A stretch of 64,000 nucleotides of DNA from Caprimulgus europaeus (GCA_907165065.1 OU015523.1:42087702-42151701), one strand, 5' to 3'; shown: positions 12,418 to 24,018, counted from the first letter of the stretch. Numbers and translations are program-made. The notes: generated by a model not told the origin, from the letters alone.

Positions 12418-13105
12418 TGTCCTGGTTTTACTCAGATAGAGTTAATTTTCTTCTCAGTAGTTAGAAGAGCCGTGTTTTGATTTCAGTTCAGACTTGCTTT
12501 GAGAACATCATTGATAAAAGTGCTGATGTTATTAGTTGCTGCTGGAGCTCAAGGCCACCGTGTTTGGCTGGTTCACAGCTGCATTAGGACTGGGAGGGAG
12601 AAGCACAGTGAATAGCAAAGCCCAAACCTGGCATTTGGATGTGCCAATGAGATATTCCATGTCATATCCCCTCATGTTTAGTATATTCTCCGGGGCTGAC
12701 CGGAAACAGGGGGTGGATTGGCACGGGTTTTCTCTCGGGCTCTTGTTCTTCTGGGATTATGGTTTCGGTTCGGGATTGTTGCTCCTCTAGGTTCGCTATC
12801 CGGGAATGGGCCGGGCTTTTCAGTGGGTGGTAAGCAGTTGCACTGGGTTACCACTCATTTGCATATCTTATTACTGTTATCATTATCACTACTATTTTAA
12901 TATTATTTGTTTAGTTTGTTGTTGTTGTTTTGGTTTTTTTTAAAGTTTTCTTTTATTTCTATTATTAAACTGTTTTTATCTCAACCTACAAGCCTCCTAA
13001 TTCTTGCCCCCAATCCTCTCCCTTATCCCCTGGGGATGTGGGGGGAAAGTGGGTGAACAGCTGTGTTGGCTGCTAGCCAAGGGCTAGCCCAGTGAAACTA
13101 TTACA
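12418..13105 (+). mobile_element. Solo LTR of an avian endogenous retrovirus, inserted in CR1
   Basis: A 688-bp element begins TGTCCTGGTTTT and ends AAACTATTACA, so it has the TG...CA termini of a retroviral LTR. It carries an ATTAAA polyadenylation signal at 12964-12969 followed by a T-rich stretch, as expected near the R/U5 boundary in plus orientation. It matches the copy at 37806-38450 over most of its length, including the shared ending CTAGCCCAGTGAAACTA. The opening and the ATTAAA...CTTATCTCAACC block resemble a widespread bird LTR group that I associate with ERVL-like elements, though the class is not proven here. No internal retroviral genes flank it, so it is a solo LTR left by recombination. 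No target-site duplication is evident, and about 26-31 bp of the host CR1 is missing at the site. Confidence 0.88.
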
Positions 13106-13520
13106 GGTCTGGAGCACAAGTCTTATGAGGAGCGGCTGAGGGAACTGGAGTTGTTTAGCCTGGAGAAAAGAAGGCTGAGGGGAGACCTTGTCGCTCTCTA
13201 CAGCTACGTGAAAGGAGGTTGTAGTGAGGTGGGTGTTGGTCTCTTCCCTCAAGTAACAAGTGATAGAATGAGAGGAAGTAGCCTCAATCTGTGCCAGGGA
13301 AGGTTTAGATTGGATATTAGGAAATATTTCTTCACTGAAAGGGTTGTCAAGCATTGGAACAGGCAGCCAGGGGAGGTGATGGAGTCACCATCCCTGGAGA
13401 TATTTAAAAGATGTGTAGATGTGGTGCTTAGGGACATGGTTTAGTGGTGGACTTGGTTTACAGTCAGACTTGATGATCTTAAAGGTCTTTTCCAATCAAA
13501 ATGATTCTTTGATTCTGTGT
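13106..13520 (+). mobile_element. CR1 LINE fragment, 3' portion with tail
   Basis: CR1 sequence resumes right after the LTR with GGTCTGGAGCACAAG, the segment that in the 51-kb copy follows 26 bases after the point where the first part stops. It holds the C-terminal reverse transcriptase region and the 3' untranslated end. The final bases (AAATGATTCTTTGATTCTGTG) are the degenerate short repeat tail that ends CR1 elements. A 97-codon open frame (13151-13444) covers the C-terminal region and ends at the usual stop, about 75 bp before the tail. Together with 11720-12417 this is one CR1 copy of about 1.1 kb before interruption. Confidence 0.93.
13151..13444 (+). pseudogene. CR1 reverse transcriptase C-terminal remnant
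   Basis: The frame gives the conserved CR1 C-terminal segment: [16 protein letters not shown] near the start, a TSDRMRG block in the middle, and [17 protein letters not shown] followed by SPSLEIFK near the end. It ends where the intact family ORF2 ends. It is open by itself but has no upstream continuation because of the LTR and earlier frame damage, so no functional product is expected. Confidence 0.82.
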
Positions 13521-14348
13521 ATACAATTCAGTGTTCTCTGGCATCTGGCAATATTGCTGTGAGTGGGGAAGTAGGAAGAGGCCAAACTACTGCTCTCTCG
13601 TTTCACTGAGCTGAGGATGTGTGATGTGTGACTCAAACCTGTGGCAGTACCTGTCTCTCATGCCTTGCTTCCAGTCTAGTCTTCACTTGCTTCTAGGAGC
13701 GTTGTGGAGGAGACAACAGGACAGAGCCTTGAGTGTATGGCCCTCATCTCCCCAACTTCTGTAGCCCTACGCACAGTTCAGCCCTGCAGCTGAAACCCAG
13801 TGCATGTCCAGAGAGGAAGGGAGGGAGCTCTTCCATTCCTGTGGGCATAGACTCCAATCAGTACAGACTAACATGTGAGGCCTTTTGAATGTGAAGACAA
13901 CCATGTTATTGCTTGTGGACTTTGGTCTCCAGTGCTCTGGGGAGGACAGGGAGACTAGTGAAGTCAGCTGCTGCAGGTCTTTGTGTGCAATACATTGACA
14001 GAGAGTTTAAGCCAGAAACCTCAGGAGAGACGTATAGTTATTTTGCTGTCAGCCAAGATTCTACAAATTGATTTCTGGCCCTGTTTATTTGATTCTCTCT
14101 AGCTGGATATTAGTTGTTTTTACTTACTGCCACAGGCCTCACCTTTTGGTTAAAGGGTAGGATTTAAGAGGATGTCCTGATTATGAGAAGGCATAAATTT
14201 AACTTCAAAGACTCTCATGGGGAACAAATCTCATCGTCTTCCTTGAGAATTTATATTTCTATTTGAAACCTAAAAACCCCTTCTCTTCCCATCACTGCAA
14301 GGCTAGATCTGAATTTTTATTTGAGAAAACTGCTGTACCAGGTGTTCA

Positions 14349-14397
14349 AATCAGGCAAAAGGAACAGCTTTTGTAAAATCAGGCAAAAGGAACAGCT
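14349..14397 (+). repeat. 28-bp tandem duplication
   Basis: The 21-base string AATCAGGCAAAAGGAACAGC-T begins at 14349 and again at 14377, identical in both places, giving a period of 28 bases. The units diverge after it (TTTGTAA against GTTTTGC), so the repeat covers about one and three-quarter units. It is probably a small replication-slippage or repair duplication; its lack of substitutions suggests it is fairly young. Confidence 0.85.
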
Positions 14398-15992
14398 GTT
14401 TTGCTGTAGTAGTATTGAAAACAAAAGCAATTATCTAATTTTCATTTAACACTGTGGATCAGCAATCAGGGAATTAAAGGTATTCTGGCTGCTATTTGAT
14501 TTTGTATCTCTCAAGACATTTAATTAAATTAATGTTTTATTAAACAACATTGAATGAAAAAAAAACAAGGAATTGTTTGGATTGTTCAACTGTTCAGGTC
14601 TGGAAATCCTATTGAATCACCTCTGAAGTCACGCTGAAGTGTTGTAGAAGCAGTCCCTACACAGAAGGTGACAGGTAGCAAGACAGTCCTCCATTTTCTC
14701 TGGTGACAATTCAGCATTGAAAAATAGCATTATGTTAAAAATACATGTAGTAAATTTGCTACCATAATCTCTGCAGTATCTACTTCCCTTTCCATGATTA
14801 TGGTAGATAGCTATTTAGGTCTCTTTCTGAACTACTGGGAAATTATTGCTGTGCTGTACTGGTGTAGTTCAGCGAAACTGTGAGTGAAGTGCATAGGGTT
14901 CTTTGCTTAATTACTTTCATACAGCACATCATGGCTGTAGAAATCTGACACTGGTGAATAACATTAGCATAAGGGAACAATCTGTATGTCAAAATGTATA
15001 GTAGAAAATGTCACATTTGCAGATAAAGTGAACACTCCTATCTATGCAGGCAGAACCGATTTTCTTCCTCCACATGAATATCACAGTTCTTTGGGAAACT
15101 GTCTTTTATTGATTTATCCAAAAATAGCCTCCCTAAACCTTTCAGTCAGAATGGTCTGATGTCAGATCTACAAAAGTTATGGTGCCTAAATTATAAGCTT
15201 GATTTACTTTCTGGTTGTATGAATTCAAAGATGTTCTTTGCAAATCCTAGCAATTTTAGTGTAATCAGAAGAGATTACATGCAATTTCACTGTCACTGAA
15301 ACTAACATCCACAAGCCTACAAAGCACAGACAAGACAGCATTCTGTTCTGTAGGAATAATAGCCCACTGTCTGAAATAGATGTAAGATTTCTGTGATATG
15401 TTGGGCTGTCCAGTAGTGCCTCAGGTAACATCAGTTTTATGCATGCAACTGAGGTTCACAATCTTCCTCACTCCATTTCTTTCAATTTCTGGTTTTCCTC
15501 CACTTACTAATCTCTTTCTGGTTATTCTTTCATCTTTGCCGGGAACCCAGTCAAGGAATTAGTTCAGATCCATTCTTCTGAGACTTTCTATAAAAGAATA
15601 ACTTCAGTACTCAAGAAATATGCTTAAATATTAAAAATATTTTATTTTAATGCTGTGTTTTTATTAACTTGCTTTGTAGTTACTGCATTTTGCAGAAATT
15701 ACTAGTCTTTTTTCTGTCTCAGTGTGACAGGCTCCAGAGCGCCAAAGGAGCAAGACAACAGATTTTTTTACCCCAAAATATTTTTGTGACCTGGGAAATG
15801 CAGTTTGGGGTCTTCTGATTTGCTCCGACATTCTGAATTATTTTCTTACACACAAACCTTTGAAAGGTGATTGTGTACTTTTTCATCTGTGTTTGTATGG
15901 AATGGTTTGTGCAAAAATGAATGAAAGTATTACAGTGGCTACAAGTATTACAAGTTCATAAGTCCTGTTAGGCTTTCTGATGCTGCCCATGA

Positions 15993-16014
15993 GCTTTAGC
16001 TTCTGAGCTAAAGC
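15993..16014. other. Perfect 9-bp stem hairpin
   Basis: GCTTTAGCT (15993-16001) is followed by a 4-base loop TCTG and the exact reverse complement AGCTAAAGC (16006-16014). No T-run or transposon terminus follows, so there is no reason to call it a terminator or a mobile element. A stem of this size is expected by chance now and then in 64 kb. Confidence 0.6.
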
Positions 16015-16889
16015 CTAGCACTGCCCAAAATTTAGGTTTTATTAGAAGAGTCAAGGAAGTGTAGGATCCTTGCAGATGTATGGTTTTATCCCAGTTAACC
16101 AGCACGGCGCAGAATCTGTGAAAAGATTACCTATTCAATACAAGTGAAAGGTGAGAGTTCTTGACCCTGAATGCACTCTATACTTGGGATAATATACAGA
16201 AAAAGAGTTGCAGTTTGCTATTTAATTTGAGTATTTCAGTGTCTGTCACCTTTTGCATGTTGTCACAGACAGTGTATGGATGGCATATTTGGAATTAAAT
16301 GGGAGAAATGCCTGCAATGTATCCTTTCACCTCCTAGGGAAAAACATCTGTTCAAGTCATTGCAAGAATGCTGGGAAAATTCCAGTTGACAGGGACTTAT
16401 CTTGTACAAGCATAGGCACTCTCAGACCTTCACTAAATAGAGCAGCTGTAGAGTTGGGATGTCATGGATTGTGGGTGCTCCTGTGTTTCCACTTAGAGAG
16501 AGGAAGATTTTTCATATAAAGTTACATTATGTTCTGTATGTACCATAAATGGCAGTTTATGTTCCAAAATTACCTCTGTAGGGAAGACAGTTTAAATACA
16601 AAGTGGAAAAACTGCAAAGGATAATAAAAATTATCTGAAAAATATTTAAAATAAAAATTATAATTGTTCATCTGGTCCTATGTGTTTCTTGCCCAGACAA
16701 TTATGAGATATGATTCTGTCAATGCAAATGAGCTACTAGTTGAAGAATGCAAGGTAAAATCACTTTACCAACAGCTCAGACTTCTGAGTCTCCAAAAATC
16801 TTCCAAGACTGATCTGGTAGAGTAGGTGTTTCTTTTCATGACTTCAAAGCAAGTGATACTGGATTCCTTTAGAGTAGTCAGCCCCTAGG

Positions 16890-16985
16890 TGTGGGATTCT
16901 GCCTTACTGGATCAGCCCACATGGTGAATGCCATATCAATACCAGCTCAGTGCTTTGCTGCCTATTCAAATGCAAAGTGTTCAGT
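16890..16985 (+). repeat. Possible ancient amniote repeat relic
   Basis: The segment containing GCCTTACTGGATCAGCCCAC (16911-16930) followed by a CAGCTCAGTG stretch resembles a dispersed repeat seen in turtle, crocodile and bird DNA whose core reads roughly 'tactgggtcagaccaatggtccatc'. The match is short and recalled from memory, so the assignment is weak. A profile search against amniote repeat libraries would decide it. Confidence 0.3.
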
Positions 16986-17534
16986 GCTGTTTAATCCCCA
17001 CAAACAGAAAAAGGAGCTTTTCCAGGTCTGTCCTCCCAAGTATATGCTTGTGTGAAATGCTGCAATGGTTATAACTGTGTGGGAAAACTGACATTACTGT
17101 CCTTGGAAATCTAAATGAACCCATTTTCTAAAAGGTTCATACTGACATTGAATACGTGTATGTTTTGCAAGGCTTTTGGTGCAAATTCCCAAATTTATGC
17201 CACATCATAGACTCAAAGCCACTTGAAAAGTTGATGATGCTTACTGAAGAAAGTCATTCGCAATAATTTTAAGTTCCTTCCTTTCCTTTAAAATGTTTAA
17301 AAGATACTACCAGCTGAATTCTAATATTTTTAGCTCTATTAAATTCTGTAAGAATATGTAAAAAGAGGAGTAATTCAAACTATTTCCAGTGAGTCTCTAG
17401 TTTATGATAAAACCTATAATCATGTAATTTGATGTTCATCCAGATTCTAAATGCTGTGAGCAATTCCTTCCCCATATTGCAAAACCTGCTGTCAAGATTA
17501 AAGAGGCTGCACTGAAGAACTGTATAAGTGCTCA

Positions 17535-17665
17535 GGACTGTGAGGATATGAGTTATGAAGACAGATTAGACAGACCTAGCTACAGGCTGTAGTATATTAG
17601 ACAGCATAGATAAATTGAGGCGAAGAGGGCATCTCATAGTGGGATGAAATACACTGAAGGAATGC
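17535..17665 (+). repeat. Possible degraded ancient CR1/L3-like LINE fragment
   Basis: The order TATGAAGACAGATTAGACAG ... TTGAGGCGAAGAGGGCATC ... TGAAATACACTGAAGG follows the spacing and partial wording of the conserved segment upstream of CR1 3' ends ('tatgaggagagattaa...', 'gaagactgagaggggacat...', '...tacctgaagg'). Divergence is very high compared with the young CR1 copies in this window. If real, it is a plus-strand relic far older than the others. Confidence 0.38.
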
Positions 17666-18632
17666 TATAGATTAATACCTCTCTGTGGTTTAAAACTTGT
17701 TGCTTCAAAAATCTGAGATCACATGACACTAAGCTGACAAGTAGACTTGGAAACTAGCAGACAGGCCATTGAAGTGGAGCATTTGTTTAAAATAATCACA
17801 TCAGCAATAAATAGAAATTGTTTCAAGAAGAAATTGTGTTAAACAAACTGAAAAAGGGAAATAAATACACGGTTTCAGGTGAAGAAGGGTGAATGGACTG
17901 GGATAAAATAACCTACATATAAACTGAACATCTCTTTAGAAAAATACATTTAATTTCCCAATAATTAAGAGAGATGTCCCTTCCATCTTGCCTTGCTGAC
18001 CTTGCATGGTTTCTGTTCATGTTTCAATCAATTTGAATGTGCTTTCTGCTGTTAAAGCTTAGGGCTCCCCCAAGGTATGTAAAGTGATTCAAAAGGATTG
18101 CGGGTTAGAAAGGTTTCTGAAGTATTTTTATTTTTAATTTACTACTATGTAGTAGTAGCATGTACACACATCTTGGACCCAAATTAAACTGTACCCTTTT
18201 GTCTGTTTACTGAGGTTATCTTGCACTGTCTGCAAGTAGAAGACTTTACCTTCCTCTTTTGGTGCTTTATAGAATTTCAAATTATAGTTATTTGTAGCAA
18301 AAAGCTGGTTCTATTATATTACAATAGTTTTTTCTGTATCCCACTAGCTTTGTTTAAACAAGCATTGAATCTTAACCTCCTGCTGTACTGATCTCTGTAT
18401 GGTTTCAAAAAGTTCATCTCATCAGTAGCACTCATGGTGCAGAACTAAAAAGCAGCTGCTTCTTGATAGTAAGTGCAGTTTTCTTTCCTCAGAGGTGTCC
18501 GGCTATAGGAATGGCTTATGCTGCTTGCTGTCACTTTGACCTGCATTAGCAGAGTAGGACATACCTGTGGCGTGATAAGATGGAAGCTGGGAGGCAGCAG
18601 CAAGAGGTGTTCTATGGTTCCTTCACTCCAAG
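17666..18632. other. AT-rich DNA, no gene seen
   Basis: No exon, transposon or RNA gene recognised. The direct repeat TAGTAG near 18150 and short T runs are unremarkable. Confidence 0.5.
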
Positions 18633-19235
18633 TGTGGTGGGTTATAATGCCTTGGGCAGCAGCTGGACACCTACCCAGCCACTCACTCCCTCTCCCTGCT
18701 CAACAGGATGGAGGAGAAAATTAGATGGAAAAACTCATGAGTGGACATAAAGGCAGGGAGATCGCTTAGCAGTTACTGTCACGGCCGAAACAGACTTGCC
18801 TTAAGGAAAATGAATTTGATTTATTGGCAATTAAAATAGATTTGAGTAGTGATAAACAAATGCAAACATTAAAACAATACCAGCCCCTCCTTGCCCTTTT
18901 CCAGGATCCATTTCACTCCTTCATTCCTCATCACCTCAAGTGTTGCAGGGGGCTGGGGAATGGAGGTTGCAGTCAGTCTGTAGCCTTGGTGTCTTCAGGG
19001 CTTTTTCTCTCAGTTTCTCCTCACTCCTCACATTGCCATGTGGTGTTTTGCCCTGTCTTAAACACTTCTTCCCAGAGGCAGCACCATCTCAGCTGTGGGG
19101 CTCAGCTGTGCCCTGCAGTGGGTTGATTGGAGCTGTCTGGAACTGGCTCTGTCCAGCACAGGGCAGCCCCAACTGCTCCTCACAGCGACTGTCCTGCAGC
19201 CCCCCACCAGCCCCTGGGCACCTGCACCCAGTACC
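18633..19235 (-). mobile_element. ERV LTR, minus strand, missing its central repeat region
   Basis: On the reverse strand this reads as a bird LTR that I recognise from its ordered landmarks. Near the left end is TGTGGTGGGTT followed by CACCTACCCAGCCACTCACT. TTTATT at 18820-18825 is AATAAA on the reverse strand, a polyadenylation signal. CTGGAACTGGCTCTGTCCA near 19136-19154 and GCACCCAGTACC near 19224 correspond to the 5' end of the reverse-strand LTR. The element at 45073-45851 shares the TGGCTCAGC...GGCTGGCACTGGC...ACCCAATA landmarks, so both belong to one family. Compared with that copy, this one lacks the long degenerate tandem-repeat middle. Divergence is substantial and the terminal bases are eroded. 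No retroviral genes adjoin it. Confidence 0.65.
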
Positions 19236-21371
19236 CTGAGGTACATGAGATTTATTAGTTTTTCCATAGGGTCCCTGGAGGAAGAGAACGCCCTGTCTAT
19301 TCCCAGCCTGCTGTGATCCAAAGATCAGCAGCATTTTTGTCTCCTGGATGTGCAACATGCTAATGTACACATGGCTGTGTGTCCACTGCCTTTGTTTTTC
19401 TAGAGGAGACTTCAGAAGTATTTTTAACAATTTTAGCTTTTTCTGTTATGCAATCTATTTTCTGAGACATTCCTAAATAAAGGAATTGTTTAGGATTCAA
19501 TCATAGTCGAAATTTTGATGAAAATTAACCCAAAAAGAAATCATTTTTTCTGACAAAACATTGTTTTTAAAAATTAAATTGTTCTTAAACAGTGTAGTTT
19601 TGAATACTCATTAAAGAAAACATTGCTACTACTTTTCTCATTTCATTGGAGAGGTGACCCTAGTCAATCTGGCTTTTTTTTTTTTTAAATTAATTGCTTA
19701 AGTACTGCCAGATATCTAATTAAATTCCCAATTATTATAAATATTCTATCCTCAGATGGCTTCTTATATTAGTAAATAGTTCTCACAAGGTCATTGTTTC
19801 CACCTGGCACACAAAAACTTTTCCCTCTTTTTTGAAGCAATGATAGTAGGAAATTCAAGTATTACACTGTGTTCTTGCACTTTAAAAAAAAAAAAATCCA
19901 GATAAGTATCTCGAATAAAACCATAGTGGTCACCATGTCCACATGACCATCTGAACAGTATGATTGTACTGGAGAGTAATCCTGCTGGCTATTCACCTAT
20001 GGAAAATTTTACAGCTGTCCCAATGCCCAGAAAGGAAACAATATGTTTTCCTCCTTTAAGAATACCAACCTCAGAATACAGTAAAAACAAAGTGGAATTT
20101 TTCATATTGAAATTATAAAGCCAAAGTTTGCCACCAGTCTTGTAGTGCAACCTTCTTATCCTATCGTATCCTGTTAAGATTGTGTACCTGCCTTTTTCCC
20201 AGAAAGCAGCTTTTAAGTTCTTTTATTTGGGCTAAGCCTGGACTGCAAAACACAGCAGCTGTAGTCCAAAGATAGTACAATTATGGATGTGTGTTTTGCA
20301 AATGTGGAAGAAGTTCAGCCGAAGACGTTTCTTTCCATTACTCTAGTAATGGGAAGAGGCTCCTAGTTTCTCTTCTATTTTTTTTTTTTCCTAGGGTGTG
20401 TAAATACTGAACCAAATATAGAGTCTCTGTTGACATGTCCAGCATACTCCTCATGTACATATCCTCTAATATAAATACCAGTTCCCTTGTTCATCTCTTG
20501 ATTGAATATTGACACTTGCATTTTCATTTGCATTTGCAACACCTTCGTCTCAACAGTTCTTCACATCTGCAGAGCAGCCTTTTTCCTCCCACCAGTCTGA
20601 ATGAAGCAGTCTCTGCTCTGGAAAAGTTTGATTTTTTTTTTTCTTCTTTTTGCTTGTATATGGGATGCAATCTGAGACTGGAAAAGAATATGGAAGCAAC
20701 ATAAGGCTAGAAACAAATCATTAAAGCATTGGAGCAAATATGGAAAATATAGCTCAGGGGTACCTCTTTTGAACTATCATCATGCTTTTTAAGAGGGGGG
20801 ATCTGAGAAATACTAGAAGTTGGTTTAGGAAAGATACTACAAAGACAGCTTTCCAGATTCTTGTTATGCGACTGTGACAAATTATAGGCTTTTTGTTCTA
20901 ATACAATATGGAAATTTGCAACTGCATCAACATTGTGTCTAGAAGAAATTACATACCCCTTCATCCCTACATGTCCACTAACAGTTCCTCATATTGGTTG
21001 ATATTTAGAGTATTAAGTGAGGTCTGAATTTTTGAAGAAGGTGTGATTCACATATAGGTTATGTATGAAGTAGAATTCTCAAATTGTTGTTTGTCAAACA
21101 TGTACATTTCGTATAAAAGTCAGGAGCCAAAATTTTCTAGCTTGGCTACCTAACAACATGCCCTGCTTTTCAAAACTGTCAAATTTCAGCCCAGCTTCCT
21201 GTGGTTGCCCCTGTGACTGAAGCGCTGGGATGTCTCTTCCTTTTTTCCTTTCCACCACAATGTTTTTCAAATTGAGTATATTTTGTGGCAGGTGGGAGAA
21301 AGAGAGGGATGGTAAATACACAGGTGACGTTGCCTCCTAAATTTAGAAACTGAATATGCAGAGCTGGGTGC

Positions 21372-21402
21372 CCCTGTGGTACTGAAAGGCAGTACCACAG
21401 GG
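21372..21402. other. Perfect 13-bp inverted repeat (hairpin)
   Basis: CCCTGTGGTACTG (21372-21384) and CAGTACCACAGGG (21390-21402) are exact reverse complements separated by AAAGG. The stem is GC-rich for this region and is the strongest short hairpin I noticed. Pairing does not extend cleanly outward, so it does not look like a pre-miRNA stem of about 30 bp or a MITE with long termini. It may be a palindromic piece of an eroded transposon. Confidence 0.75.
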
Positions 21403-22016
21403 TATAGCCCCATCAGGTATACTGTTGTGCCAGGAGGGCTGGAGAGGCCCCTCTCCTCGGGCAGCGCTAATGAGGAGAAACTACGTGAGCGCTGTGGCTC
21501 AGATGATAACCTCTTTCTCCCTATCTAGGATGTGAAAGCTCCTTCCATTCTGTAAAACACCAGCTTTCTCCATATCAGATATTTATTTACAGTCAAGAAA
21601 ATTCTACTATCTCTGAGACTATTTGGAGAGAAAAGTCACTTCAGACTTTCTCAGTAATTGAGAGTGAGTGAGTCTTTTCTATGGCTTGACTAGTATCTCA
21701 ATGTGCTTAATGACCAAGAAGAGAGCTTGTGATGATGGAGCCCAAGCTAGGAATGCATTTTTTTTTTAGCTGAATACAGTTTGTGGGATGAAATCAAGCC
21801 TCTGTGTGAAAACAGATGATTTTTCCCCAACATGAGAAACCTAGGCAGAATACATATGAGCAATTACAAGAGCTGTGATTGGTAATGTTTCTCAGCACCA
21901 TATAGGCCTTCTGTACAACAGGCTACATGCTGCATGCATTGTTTTTTCTTCAGTGAATTATGCAGTTACAAGCATATTGAAGCCCTTCTTGTTTCCTATT
22001 CTGTAATTCGGACTTC

Positions 22017-22041
22017 TTTTTTTTTTTTTTTTTTTTTTTTT
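22017..22041 (+). repeat. T25 homopolymer
   Basis: Twenty-five uninterrupted T residues, followed by CCCAGTCAGG. There is no adjoining retrogene or SINE that would make it a minus-strand poly(A) tail, so I treat it as a simple repeat. Homopolymers of this length are usually polymorphic and error-prone in sequencing. Confidence 0.95.
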
Positions 22042-22159
22042 CCCAGTCAGGAGTCCAAGTCTCCTTTGACTCAGAATAACTTATTTAAATGGAAAAAATA
22101 CTCCATTTGTTTTGAATGTGAGCATGATTTTGATTGTTCCCTGGCAAAATACTATGGCT

Positions 22160-22225
22160 AAAAAAACCAAACCAAAACAAAAAAACCCAAACCAAAGCCA
22201 ACAACAAATGAAACAAAACAAGCAA
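22160..22225 (+). repeat. A-rich low-complexity patch
   Basis: A run composed almost only of A and C, with units such as AAACC and AAAAC, reaching into CAACAACAAATGAAACAAAAC. It looks like a degenerate CAAAA-type simple repeat; it is not an RNA gene or coding DNA. Confidence 0.7.
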
Positions 22226-23423
22226 AGCACCTACATTGTAGCTTCCTTTGCAAAGCCTAAAAAGCCCCTGGCTGGAAGGCAGAATTTAGGGCCCTGGTTT
22301 ATGAATTGCTTTAGCTAAGACAATAATGCTTCATTCTCTGCTATCACATAGCAGAGACAAATCAGATAATGCAGCTAAAATCTCCTTTCTGCAGGTTAAA
22401 GTGAGTGAAAAGCAGAGATAAATTGGAATTCCAAAATCATTCTTAGTAGCAATACAAACTAGATAGCAACCTCCTATTAAGATGAATATCATTGCATCTT
22501 GATTTCAAAGGCTCCTAAACTTGTAATTCCTAGAAAAATTAACCAAAAAGTTTAATTTAAAGCTATTTTTAGTGTCTACAGGTATATTTTGGTGATGGTA
22601 GTAACTGTTGATACATCAAAGGTAATTTTTGATGGCGAGATACTGAAGGAAAGCACTAAATTGTATATATTATCACATTTGATGATGAGCAGCTGTAAGC
22701 ATAAACTAACATAAATTGAACGTGTATCACATTTTTCTGCACCCCAGGGAAGTGCAGAACAAAGTCATGCAGTGATTACGCTTCCACCAGCATGCCATTA
22801 ACAACTCCAGATGGCAGCACTTTAACTGCAAACATTTCCAGGTGTAATGTGAAGGCTAAAAATAACTAAACAGCAAGGCATGACCTAGTGACAGTCTAAT
22901 TTGCAAAAGGAATGAAGAGACAACAGGACTGTTTAGCTGAAGGCATGTGAGAGAAATGGCTTGAGCCATGAACAAATTCATGTAAAAATAATCTTTTCTT
23001 AAGGAAGAACATATACCCAATCTGTCTTTTCTTTCTACGTAATCCGTAATGAAGATGAAAAGTGTATGTTCATTTATGCGCTACCTTGTATGTATAACCT
23101 GGTAGGAAAAAACTAAGTTCTTCTCAAAAAAGATGAACCTTCTTTATTTAAGACTTACTGTCAACCTGATAGGAAAGCAAAGGAATTTGTTTGTGCCTTT
23201 TAGCAGATTTGTTGGTTGTTGCTTGGTTGGTTAGTTTATTTATTTTAAGGTAAGATACTGGAATGTCAATATATGGATTAAGAAACAAGGATAGTTTCTT
23301 TTTTTGCTTATTGCCCACAAAGTGCCTTGAGACTTCTTGAATAATTATCATCCATTTAAGACTGAATTTTACAGGACAATATTAATTACTCTATCACTCA
23401 AGTGCTAATAATCTATCTATAGG

Positions 23424-23506
23424 CATGAAGTGGATGGACTGCTATTGGTTTTAAATAAAAGTCCTTCCATGAAGTGGATGGACTGCTATTGGTTTTAAAT
23501 AAAAGT
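23424..23506 (+). repeat. 44-bp tandem duplication
   Basis: The unit beginning CATGAAGTGGATGGACTGCT at 23424 is repeated from 23468, identical over at least 39 bases through TTTTAAATAAAAGT, with the string CCTTC joining the two. The copies show no difference over the shared span, which points to a recent local duplication. It lies about 140 bp upstream of a CR1 3' end but does not overlap it. Confidence 0.93.
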
Positions 23507-23642
23507 AGTTGTTTCTATCAAATACATTTTTCATCCTGTTCAGAAAAGTTACCAAGCCTAGAACAGAGGTGAGGGTTCCAGAGTGCTACCAGTGCAGAAG
23601 GGAATGACACATGTAAAGTTCTTTCCGTGAGAAACTGTTATC

Positions 23643-24018
23643 AAGAGAAGGCTCCGGGAAGACCTTATAGTGGCCTTCCAGTGCCTGAAAGAGGCCCACA
23701 AGAAAGCTGGGGAGGGACTTTCTACAAGGGCAGGTAGTGATAGAACAAGGGGCAGTGGCTTTAAACTGGAAGAGGAGAGATTTAGATCAGATTCTAGGAA
23801 AAAATTCTTTACCGTGAAGATGGTGAGACACTGGAACAGGTTGCCCAGAGAAGCTGTGGCTGCCCCCTCCCTGGAAGTGTTCAAGGCCAGGCTGGATGAG
23901 GCTTTGAGCAACCTGGTCTAGTGGAGGTGTCCCTGCTCATGGCAGGGGGGTTGAAACTAGATGGCCTTTAAGGTCCCTTCCAACCCAAACCATTCTATGA
24001 TTCCAGGAATCTATGATT
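23643..24018 (+). mobile_element. CR1 LINE 3' fragment
   Basis: A severely 5'-truncated CR1 in plus orientation. It starts at AAGAGAAGGCTCCGGGAAGA and runs through the C-terminal reverse transcriptase region, the 3' untranslated segment AAGGTCCCTTCCAACC and the tail ATTCTATGATTCC...CTATGATT. A continuous frame from 23670 to 23921 keeps the family's C-terminal sequence up to its normal stop. The wording of the coding part ([20 protein letters not shown]) and the 3' end differ from the copies at 12-13 kb and 51 kb, so it belongs to a different CR1 subfamily. Preservation is good, suggesting a moderately young copy. Confidence 0.95.
23670..23921 (+). pseudogene. CR1 reverse transcriptase C-terminal remnant
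   Basis: Eighty-three codons of the C-terminal end of CR1 ORF2, with the DRTRGSG block near residue 25, [17 protein letters not shown] near residues 46-62 and PSLEVFKARLDEAL near residues 66-79 before the family's usual stop. The reverse transcriptase catalytic core and endonuclease are missing because of 5' truncation, so it is inactive. Confidence 0.85.

Larger units (their letters stand above)
13521..17534. other. AT-rich DNA with minor repeats, no gene seen
   Basis: No coding exon recognised. Contents include a 28-bp tandem duplication at 14349-14397, a 9-bp stem hairpin at 15993-16014 and a possible ancient repeat relic at about 16890-16985, each listed separately. The remainder is unique-looking AT-rich sequence. 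Confidence 0.55.
19236..23423. other. AT-rich DNA, no gene seen
   Basis: About 4.2 kb without a recognisable gene. It contains a 13-bp perfect hairpin (21372-21402), a T25 run (22017-22041) and an A/C-rich low-complexity patch (22160-22225), listed separately. AT-rich segments around 19680-19750 have dense TAAT motifs of unknown meaning. Confidence 0.55.
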
